From Siphonodentalium dalli (lineage: Eukaryota > Mollusca > Scaphopoda > Gadilida > Siphonodentaliidae), in contig CP136065.1 in the NCBI GenBank assembly GCA_032622095.1, positions 54,495,949-54,559,948 on the forward strand: a stretch of 64,000 nt of DNA, in the 5' to 3' direction. The position numbers were made by a program, and so were the translations under genes. Shown here piece after piece: positions 39,801 through 51,800 of this stretch. The notes beneath the pieces are model-generated. The model was not told the origin of the DNA. It saw only the letters and a list, made by a program, of their open reading frames with translations, and did no database searches. The first letter of the stretch is position 1. Every line of letters begins with the position of its first letter.

Positions 39801-42800
39801 TCCAAGCAGTCGGCCCTTCACTTCCAAAGGTATGTCTTAAAGCACATCGATGACACTCCAAGCAGTCAGCCCTTCACTGCCAAGGGCATATCTTCAGGCC
39901 CAATTATTTTTGTGTATTTTTACAATAAAATTGTCTCCTTTCAATGTTTTGCAAATTGAATGACTTTATTCCATGCTATTGAAATGCATATCTTCATCCC
40001 TTTTATGACTATATATTCGCTGATAAGTAGTTCACTTGAGGAATGTACAGATAATAAATTCAACGAATAGCCTAAGGCTCTGAACATACCCTCCAAATGA
40101 CTGAAAAGGAATAAAAAATATTTGCACTCTTATTTAAACAACATAGACCATATCTAATTTACTATATACTTTAGTAACTGAGTGGGCAAATCATTTCAGC
40201 AGTGAAGAGGTTAAAATTATATCTGGTCTGGTTTTTGACTACGCATGTAATTGATAATTCCTGATTCGTAATTACCTCTACCTCTTATACTGATTTTATT
40301 CAATTGTCGGCGGATATATTTTTAATGGGGCAGGCAGGTGGAGCTTCTGATATAATTTGTTTTGTTAATAAAAAAACCAGGTAAGAGCATAACTAAAATA
40401 GAATCCTAAATTGAATGATGTACTCAATATCAAATTTAGACATGAGTTGTGAAATAAATATGTAGTAGACATCAAAGCGTGCTATTGTGGATTGCATTTA
40501 AACTATTTAATATACACCAGCACTTTATACCAGGAAATTTTTGGGAGACCGATCACAAATTTGATTTTCTTCTACCCTGAAGATGTAATAATAGATTGAC
40601 TTTGTTCTTGTTTGTGCTATTGTTAACCCTCCAGTGATGAGATTTTCATGTTAAAACAATTGCTTTGTGAACATTAATGTAACAGTGCCAGTCATTTTAT
40701 CAACAAACGGTTCAGTAAATTTTGATCAAACCATGAAGATGTGCATTAAAGGATCAGAGCAGTGAAAAATATTCCAGAAAATACTAGAGTTTCAACAAAA
40801 GCATTTGAATTGAAATTGACAATCAGGGCCCTGCGAATCAGGCATTTTCGTTTTGAATCTCGAATCGAATCGGCCAAATGTTTCCAAATCGCACTGAATC
40901 TCGAATCGAATCATTACATCAGACTTATCAATAGTGACTGAGTGGCCTTACGGTATCAATTTACCAAACTTCGAAACGACGATAAGGGATCGTCGGTATT
41001 CGTCGGTATATAATGTAAATATTATCCATAAATGGATCAAATTTGCATTTAACCAATTAAGTGCGCATTCTCTGCAATAGAATATCGAAATAGTATCATA
41101 AGCAATATGAAGTCAGTAAGCATTCACGTAGCTGAAGTTCGACATATATATGAAAATTTGTTAGATCAGTTTCATCAGTCGTGCAATGCTTCGGTGGTAT
41201 ATATAGTATAGCTCAGTCTACAACAGTGTTTGTATAAATGTGTGGTTTTTCATTGGTTTCATAAGTTATCTTCGCGAAAAAGCAGTGTTGTCCATTGAGA
41301 ATACAACTGGTGCCAGTGATTCGATACAGGTTGAATCAGGACATCCGATTTCGAATCGAATCGAATCAGACGAAAGATTCTGAATCAAATTGAATCGATT
41401 CGCAGGGCCCTATTGACAATGTCTGTTGACAATATAACTGGCTCTGTAACAGTGAATGATTAGATGACAGTGGTTTCAACATATGGAATCTCAACACTGG
41501 AGACTTCTCGATAATAAAAGTAAGAACAAAGTCTATCCATTTTTCCATTTTTTTTACATTAATCCGCTGTCAAGGCCTTGTGTACGCTTAAAGGTTGTTG
41601 GAACTAGATTAATCTCTAGTTAATATTAACCCTTTCATGGTTGGAGCTGTGCTGGTGCAGCATTAAATATCCTGTGCCAGTGCATTCTCTTACATATGTG
41701 AGTCCCATTGAGAACCTCGCATATAAAAGAGAATGCACTGACTTACAAGGTCATGGTAAACATTGTTAGGCCAATGTATTCTCTTGGAAGACTCGCATAT
41801 ATAAGAAGGGTTCAAGTCTTGAAATAGAGTGTCTGTCATTTGCAGAATGAGGTTCCCAGAGGGTGAATTTAGTGATGCTACCCGCATAGTGGGCTAGCAT
41901 CACCAAATTCACCCTCTGGGAACCTCATTCTGCTGAGGTGTAAGCAGAATGAGGTCCCCAGAGGGTGAATTTGGTGATGCTAGCCTGCTATGCGGGGTAG
42001 CATCACTAAATTCACCCTCTGGGGACATCATTCTGCAAATGACAGACACACTATTTCAAGGCTTGGAAGGGTTAAGTCATAAAATAAGCTAATTAGCTTG
42101 AAATTATTACATTTTAGATCGAAGCTGACGACATGAATGAACTACAAAAGGGTGATTGGTAGCAGGTGATCACATAGTATTCCTAAACAAAATTGCAATT
42201 GTTTGCATGTCATTTGGTATAATCATAGTTATTGTCAATCATTATCCAGAAATGACCAATTAAAAATCTGATAATTGTGAAAGCCATTCTGTTGAAATTT
42301 TGTTGTATTTTGAATCTCTTAGGTCTAAATTGTTCATATTTGATGCTTTCTTTATCAACAGGGAATAGTAACAACAATCGAAGCCAGGCACCACTTGTCC
42401 CAGATAGCCTTCTGTGGGCATACATCGTACAGCTAAGCTCAGCTCTCAGAGCCATTCATGCTGCTGGTCTGGCATGCAGGGCTATGGATCCTTCCAAAAT
42501 ACTTATGACTGGCAAAACAAGGTACATTGAGGCCTTAACCCTTTCTTTACTAAATGGATTCTTCCATTCAGTTATAAAAGAATACATTGGAATGGTCGAT
42601 TATTAATCTGGAGGATGTTTAGGTAATAAGAGCAGACTTCAGACAAACAAAGAGCTAATACAAGTGCCGAAGTATTCCTTTACTTTGGTGGGAAATGTTC
42701 AGACAATAAGTTTAACAAACGATGTTTATTATCTGATCATTTCCCTCAAATGAATAAGAAATCTCCTGCACTTGTATTATCTTTTCATCAGTCTATCATC

Positions 42801-45800
42801 TGCTCATTTTTCCTGAACACCATTCCAATTGAATAATAGACCATTCCTGATTTCAATATATACTTTTGTAACTGGTTGGGAGAATCAATTCAGGATAGAA
42901 AAGGTTAAAGATGGTACCTCTCTTTCCTCTATGTAGATTCCATGTTAAAAACATGCTTCAGAGTCTAAGATTTTCTGAGAGACTAAATTTAGGCTTAATA
43001 GGCCAAGTGAATACAAATTATATGTTCTCAGGCACCTCCCATCATCACCTGAAGAAGTTCTAGTAAAATAATTTTAGTTGCAAATTTATCCTCCATTTTC
43101 AAAGAGTTCTAAACTCAGTATCCAATTTATCCACAATTAGAGGTTAAGGTTGGTTTCTTCTGAAGACATATTGGTTAAAGGTATTGGAGGATAGATACTA
43201 TAGATCCTTTGAAAATAGAATGATTTTATTCCATAGAATTATTGATATATCATTAATTTTGGGGAAAAATTTAAATAAAAAGCCTTCCTCCCTCATCCAA
43301 ATTTCTATTAAAAATTGCCTTAGAACCCACGTATTTATTTTAAATGGCCTTAGATTTGGTTTGGTTTTATTGCTTTCTGAGGTTGATTTTGGCTTATACA
43401 TGTATATTGAACACATATCCATTCTGCATGTACTGGAATGCCAAAAAATAATTTTTATACCTCATAAATAGTAAAACTATGACTCAACACTTTGGATTTA
43501 CAAAACTCGAATGAAACTATTTCAGTGAAATTGAATTTATCAAAATATATACTGGCATCAAATACATATAATATGTCTCCACTACTGCTGTACCAATTTT
43601 GTTGCTTTCTAAGATATTTAAAAATATCTCAGAAAAAGAATGAAAATTATGTTGCCGAAAGATTTGTCTACATCTAAAGCTATTCTGGCAAATAATGATG
43701 AAATACATTAATGATTACTTTGCAGGCTGCGGTTGAACTGTGTCGGTATATCTGATGTGCTGACATTTGACAGTTCACAGGGAAACCCTTTAGGTGTGAT
43801 TCCACACTATCAGGTAATCATGTTATTTGCATTATATCCACAACCTGTCTTCTTTAACTGTCTTTTGCTCTTTTTGTCTGCCGAAAAATTTATTTTTGGG
43901 GGACTATTGTAATCAGCCCCGTCTGTCCGTGCGTCGTACCGTCCGCCCATCCGTCGCACTGTGCGTCCGTCCGGAGTTATAACTCCAGTAATGATCATCT
44001 GATTTGATTGAAACTTGGTATGTAGGTGTCTCAACCAAGAACACAGGTGCTCTGCAATTCTGGGTTTTATCTGATGTTCTTTTATGGAGTTATGTCCCTT
44101 TTAAAAAAAATTTTTTACTTAGAAAATTTCTCCCTTTTTCGGTTTCCGGATGATATCTCAATTTGGATTCTTTAATTGCAAATACCGTTTTTATGTGGAT
44201 CAGTCATATCAAAATACAGGTTGAGTTCGAATTTGATGATGATTTTTCCTACAGTTATGGACTTTTTTCGACTTAGAAAATTCAATTTTCTTCTTTTTCT
44301 TTGGTTTCCGGATGATAACTCAAGTTTGGACTGTTCAATTGAAAATTCCGTTTTTTTTGTGAGTCATTGATATCAAAATACAGGTCAAGCTCGAATTTGA
44401 GTTTGATCCGATGATTTTTCTCAGAGTTATGGGCTTTTCGACTTAGAAAATTCAATTTTCTTATTTTTTCTTTGGTGTCCGGATGATAACTCAAGTTTGG
44501 CTTGTTTAATTGGTAATTCTGTTTTTTTTGTGGGTCGTTCATATTATAATACAGGTTAAGTTCGAATTTGAGTTTGATCCAATGATTTTTCCCAGAGTTA
44601 TGAGCCTTTCGACTTTGAATTTTTTTTTATTATTTTCTGTATGAGGGTACCTTCATGGTGTAATCAAGTCCTCCTACAGTTTTGATCGTAGATATTTGAA
44701 ACTTCATAGTATTGTTACCCACATATTGGAGATGTGCAACATATATATAGATGACGGAAAAATTATTTTTTTACGGAATTATTAACCCTTTCGACTTAGA
44801 ACATTTCAACATTTTTTTTAATTTCTTTAACAAAGCGGCATTGACTTGCCACGTTGTCGGGGGACACTGTGGTCGGCCGACCTTTTATTATAAATATAAT
44901 GTACATGTCTTTTTTCTTTTCTGAGGAGATAACTGAACATAAGCTGTGACTAGCTTGTTGATAAATTCTCTTTACCCCTATCAAATCTTGTCATCACATC
45001 AAAATTTTCATAATTGTGTTCTAAATGTTCTTTGAGACTACAAATAAATATTGATTATATCAATCAAATAGACTGATGGTATTTTTTTTTTTTTTTTGCA
45101 AAGAATTTTAGTGGTAACTCTGAGTTGTATAACATTCTCGATCTATGGTTTGATGAATGATGGTGGGCACCATGTCATGACGTAAGCGCTATAACTCTTA
45201 CAAACATAATACGATTTAGACCAAATTATATATTTTATTTCTTTCCGCCATACATGAAGAGTTACAGAACAATTGAACTAAAATATAACCCTTTTTATAC
45301 TTAATACTCATCGACAAGTAGTTCCCTTAGGATATATTCAGATAATATGTTCAACAAATAGGTGTTTGTTGATCTTATTATCTAAACATTTCCAACCAGT
45401 GAATGTGAATCATTCTGCTCTTGTATTATCTTTTCGCATGTCTGGCGTTTGTTTTTATTACTTCCACCCCTCCAAACAGACTGTTCCAATGTATAGTTTT
45501 ATAATAAATGGGAGAATCTATTCAGTATAGAAAGGTTTAATGTTATTGCATGGTTTACTTTGCCATGCGATAATACAACGAGAATGGTTCTCGATTCTTG
45601 TTTGTCATGGCATCACAAACGATAGCTTTGAAGTATGCTGGATTGGACACCCATAGACTAGCTGCATTACACTGAAATTTAGGTGATAATTCATATAGTA
45701 GAGCAGACTAGTGGTTTGTGTAAAATAAACCTCTTAATAGGGAAGAACTTGTCCGTTGAAGTTGATTTCATCAAAATCCTTGTCAGCTTTATTTTCCACA

Positions 45801-48800
45801 ATATAAACATGCTTTTTAGTATGCAGAATTGTAATTGTAGTCCTTGTAATTGGTGGGTTATTTGTTGCATCATAATTTTTCCAAATCTGTTTCTACCTTT
45901 ATAGCAAGAGGACCTGATAGCCCTGGGAAAGGTTGTTCTCGCCTTGGCATGTAATTCTGTGATGGCCATCCAGAGAGAACAGCTTCAGAGTTCTATAGAG
46001 CATGTTCAGAGAAACTATTCTCCAGATCTCAAAAACCTAATATGGTGAGAATTTATTTATTATTTAACCCTTCCATGACTGGAGCTTCCTGAAATTTTGC
46101 GAAAACCCTGTGCCAATGCATTCTCTTATATATGTGAGTCGACCATAGGTCGCCTTGCATATATAAGAGAATGAATTGGCCCAACAAATTTTATATTATT
46201 TTTTATAATTGTTAAGAAATGTAAGAAAAAATGAAAACAATGATAAAAAATTATTAAAGAATATCAGAAAAAATTATAAAAATAGATAAAGAGCTTGCTG
46301 AAATTTGCGAAAACTCTGTGCCAATGCATTCTCTTATATGCAAGTCTCCCATAGAGAGTGCCAGTGCATTCTCCTATATATGCAAGTCTCCCATAGGGAG
46401 CGGGGCCTCGCATATATAAGAGAATGCATTGGCTTAACAATATTTACCTTGACCTTTTAAGCCAGTGCATTCTCTTATATATGCGAGACATGAAAGGATT
46501 ATACAGTGAAATAAAAAAAACTTGGAATATTTAGAGTGAATATGAAATTCAGCTAATTGGAATGAGTCTGTGATAGTGACTAGAAGGTCTGTGACACTGT
46601 TTAGATCAATGTAGTTAAAGAGCATATAATGTGCCCTCCAAGCCTGGATATAGTGTTCCTGACCTTTGCAGAATGAGGTCCCCAGAGGGTGAATTTAGTG
46701 ATGCCTCCCCACACATTGGGCTAGCATCAACATATTCACCCTCTGGTGACCTCATTGAAGAGAAAAGTTAATTACATAGATCACATTTCAGATCAAGTGG
46801 CCCAGTAGTTTTTGAGTTTAAAAGTAATAAATGAAAGTCAAAGAAACCTATTTTGTTGATAAATGAAATTTACACATTTGTAAGTTAATGTTTATTTGCA
46901 GGTACCTTTTGACCAATCAGAACCGGCCTCGGAGTATCAATGACATAATGCCAATGATAGGAGCTCGGTTCTATACACAACTGGACACAGCTCAGTTGAG
47001 AAGTGATGTTTTAGATCATGAGCTGTCAAAGGTATACCACATCTGAATATATCCTCGAAAATGTCGGGGGGGGGGGGGGGGGGGGGGGGGCGGACTTAAT
47101 TTGTTGGAGATGTTTAGGAGATCAAAAATAACATTCCTAAGATTTGAAGATCTCTGTTTGTAAAGTTTATATTTTGCTGCATAACCGTACTGAAAACATT
47201 GGTAGCAAAGATCATTTTTATAAATCTGCTATTTTTTGCCGAGCCCAGAGTCTTTGCTATTCACCATTATCTTCTCCAGTTTGTTAGTTTTCTTTCACTC
47301 TCAAAACCCATTCGAAACCCACAGCTGTCACCACGTAACCTCTGACCTCACTTCCGGTATTTACAAATTGCTAACCAAGGGCAATAACTCTATCTCTCTA
47401 TCACAAAACAGTCTCTCCGATGCCCAATCATGCATGTACCTGTAGTTAACACATACCAGTGGAAAGTATGTCATGGCATTCTTAATATGTCATAGGTGGT
47501 TGTACAGTGGATCAGACATTCCTTCCCTGTCAACACAGCCATTTGAGTTCACAGCCCAGTGCTGGTGAGCTTCATAGTGACTTGGCCGAATTGATCGATG
47601 TGTAACTGCCAAAGATTTAATTCATATAACTGTTGTCACTTCTGGAAAAAATTCTGATGAATCATTATTTTGAAAGACATCTATCTTACTATATTACGGG
47701 AATTGATAAAAAAATGTCCATGATGAGTTTCTTGTTGAATCCAAGTCAAAGGACAGATTTACACTTTTCTGTACATTCTGTTTGTTCATTGCCTTGTCCA
47801 GTGGATCATATTGATGACCTGTGGTGGTTTTTAGCTGCAAATTATACTTTTTAATACTGAATTTTGTCACATTTCTGCCTGTTCCAGGGATCAACATTAT
47901 TATATTTATAAATTTGTCAAATACATTTAAAAGACAGATGTCTCCGGAATGACTTATTAAATTCATAGAAATTACCACTTCAGAGACAACAAAATACCTT
48001 TTCAGTCATAAATCGTCAAGTTTGTTGGAAATTTCTGCTTCAAATGTTCATGCTATATTTTGAACTTATTATCTGAACATTTTCGACCATAGAATATGAA
48101 TCCTTCACTTGTATTAGCTTTCCGTCTCTGTCGTCTGCTTTTATTAACTGTACATCCCTCCAAATGAATAATAGACCATTTCTAAGTACAGTTTTATGAT
48201 GAAGCAACCATTTAGTAGACTTAAAGAAAGTGTTAATGCCTTTAATACTCACACATGACATTTATCTTGTTTTGCAGGAGGTTGAAAATGCTAGGCTTCT
48301 GAGATTACTGTGTAAAATAGGGACAATTGTCGAGCGCCCAGAATTCAACATGGATCCTGCTTGGGCCGAGACTGGAGACCGATATGTTCTCAAGTTATTT
48401 CGTGACTATTGCTTCCATCAAGTTGATGAAAATGGTGCTCCTTGGGTCGATATGGCTCACATAGCCCAATGTTTAAACAAGGTATGTGAAACATTCATAA
48501 TATATGTGTTATAAAACTGGGATTTTATTTGGCAAATACTGGGACTGAATCTAGGCCCCTTTCACAATGGGAAATAGTCAGGTTTTTTTCCCAATTTCTG
48601 ACCCAGTTCTAATTAATATTAGACTCTTGGAACAAGCTATGTATTACAGAGTCTAAATGATTTCATTATATTTTTAATTCATATTATCACATTAAAATAG
48701 CTCCTGCAAGCACTATGATGTCACAGCGCACAAAAAGTTTTACGATTGACAGATATCTCCTTTCAGTTCTGTTTTTCGCGAATAACAAAACTGGGTGTCA

Positions 48801-51800
48801 ACTGTTGAAATTCTAGGAAATACATGATGCTATTCTCCTTGCTAGACTCTACATAGATGGTTTTTAGTGTTTAATTAGTTGTCCTAATCTCTATATTTGT
48901 AAACACTGTATGAAATTATGTGACAGAAAATTCATTGCGCTTATTTTAGTTATGTGGCGAATGGACTGTCACTGTATAGGAATTATGACAATCGCCTGAT
49001 TGGCTTCATCACTTTATTGTTAAACGTTTTGATTGGCTGCCACTGACGTAATGCTTCTTGGAAGTAATATAATTTGTCACTGTTTTGTTTAGACTCTGTA
49101 TCTCGTAGCTATTTTGCGAGTCAATTTTAATTAGACCTTGTTTCTGACCCTAAAATTCGCAATTCACCAAAAATCTCTTAATGAGTGAACAAAAGTTACA
49201 AGTGCTCTTTATTAGCTCAACTTACTTTGTAAGTTTGAGCTATTGCCATGGTTTGGCGTCCGTCGTCTGTGTGTGCGTGTGTCCATGTGTGCGTGTGTCC
49301 GTCAACAATTTCCTTAGGCGCGGGCTACAGGTCGTACCTTTGTTCTGATCTTTATGAAATTTGTCATGAATGTTGACATTGACATGTAGATGGGAACAAG
49401 TCATTTTGGGGTCATTCGGCCTAAAACATGGCCGCTGGTGGCCATCTTGGATTTCAAAATTCAATCCATTGGCGCGGGCTACAGGTCGTACTGTTTGTCT
49501 GATCATCATGAAATTTGTCATGGATGTTAATATTGACATGTAGATGGGAACGAGTCATTCTGGGGTCGTTTGGCCAAAAAACATGGCCGTCAGCAGCCAT
49601 CTTGGATTTTACTCTTTGCATGACTAAATCCTTTGGCGCGGGCTACAAGTCGTAGCTTTCGTCAGATCTTCATGAAATTTGTCATGGATGTTAACAATGA
49701 CATGTAGATGGGAACGAGGTGTTTTGGGGTCATTCGGCTAAAAAACATGGCCGCCAGCAGCCATCTTGGAATTTACTCTTTGCATGACTAAATTCTTTGG
49801 CGCAGGCTACAGGTCTTACCTTTTGTCTGATCTTTATGAAATTTGTCATGAATGTTGACATGTAGATGGGAACGAGTCATTACGGGGTTATTCGGTCAAA
49901 AAACATGGCCGCTGGTGGCCATCTTGGATTTCAAAATTCAATTCATTGGCGCGGGCTACAGGTTGTACTGCTTGTCTGATCATCATGAAATTTGTCATGG
50001 ATGTTAATATTGACATGTAGATGGGAACGAGTCATTCTGGGGTCGTTCGGCCAAAAAACATGGCCGTCAGCAGCCATCTTGTATTTTACTCTTTGCATGA
50101 CTAAATCCTTTGGCGCGGGCTACAAGTCGTAGCTTTGGTCAGATCTTCATGAAATTTGTCATGGATGTTAACAATGACATGTAGATGGGAAACGAGTCGT
50201 TTTGGGGTCATTCGGCCAAAAGACATGGCCGTCAGCAGCCATCTTGGATTTTACTCTTGGCATGACTAAATCCTTTGGCGCGGGCTACAAGTCGTAGCTT
50301 TGGTCAGATCTTCATGAAATTTGTCATGGATGTTAACAATGACATGTAGATGGGAACGAGTCGTTTTGGGGTCATGCGGCCAAAAAACTTGGCCGCCAGA
50401 AGCCATCTTAGAATTTACTCTTTGCATGACTAAATTCTTTGGAGCGGGCTACAGGTCGTACCTTTGGTGTGATCTTTATGAAATTTGTCAGGAATGTTGA
50501 CATTGACATGTAGATGGGAACGAGTCATTTTTGGGTCATCCGGCATAAAAACATGGCTGTCAGTGGCCATCTTGGATTTCAAAATTCAATCCATTGGCGC
50601 GGGCTACAGGTTGTACTGCTTGTCTGATCATCATGAAATTTTGCATGGATGTTAATATTGACATGTAGATGGGCCGCCAGCAGCCATCTTGGATTTTACT
50701 CTTTGCATGACTAAATCCTTTGGCGCGGGCTACAGGTCGTAGCTTTGGTCGGATCTTCATGAAATTTGTCACAGATGTTAACAATGACATGTAGATGGGA
50801 ACGAGTCCTTTTGGGGTCATTCGGCCAAAAAGCATGGCTGCTGGTGGCCATCTTGGATTTCAAAATTCAATCCATTTGCGCAGGCTACAGGTCGTACTAT
50901 TCTTCTGATCATCATGCAATTTATCATGGATGTTAATATTGACATGTAGATGGGAACGAGTCATTTTGGGGTCGTTCGGCCGGCCAAAAAAAATGGCCAC
51001 CAGCAGCCATCTTGGATTTTACTCTTTGCATGACTAAATCCTTTGGCGCGGGCTACAGGTCGTAGCTTTGGTCGGATCTTCATGAAATTTGTCACGGATG
51101 TTAACAATGACATGTAGATGGGAACGAGTCCTTTTGGGGTTATTCGGCCAAAAAACATGGCGCCAGCAGCCATCTTGGATTTTGCTGTTTGCATGACTAA
51201 ATCCTTTGGCACAGGTTAGACATTTCAATTAGCACCTTTCCTATTCTTCCATTGACTGTCAACCATTAAATTATTCTCCTACATAAGTTGAGCTACAGTT
51301 TCATTGACACTTTCATTTTATGAAGGCCTGATCGTGTGCTCCATTCACATTAGGAATAACCCATCTTAACCCTTTCATGACAGGGGGCTGTTTTGGTGCA
51401 GCATTAAAGATCATGTGCCAGTGCATTCTCTTATATATGGGAGACTCGCATGTATAAGATAATGCATGACACAGGGTTTCGCAAAATATCAGGAAGCTCC
51501 AGTCATTGAAGGGTTAAAGCCACATGAAAATTGGCTGCAAACTACACACTTTCCCAGCATCAAAATAGGGTGATAAATAAATGAAATAATTTTCTACAAA
51601 TGTATGTTCCAGAAAGACACATTGAAGTCATAAAAAATACTACATCGAACAAAAATGCTCGATATGTCATTTGTATTTATTGAAGTTCTGGAATCAGGAA
51701 CTGAATAGTGCGTGAATGCCTGGAAAACATTTCTTGCGTTTTATTATTATATAAGAGATAGAATTATATAGAAGAATTAGCTAACAGATGATAATCGTTA

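Noticed and set aside
50560-51228. Minus-strand frames with repeated SKIQDGCWRP-like segments
   Set aside because: They are tandem-core repeat translations; the frames shift between units and have no gene signals.
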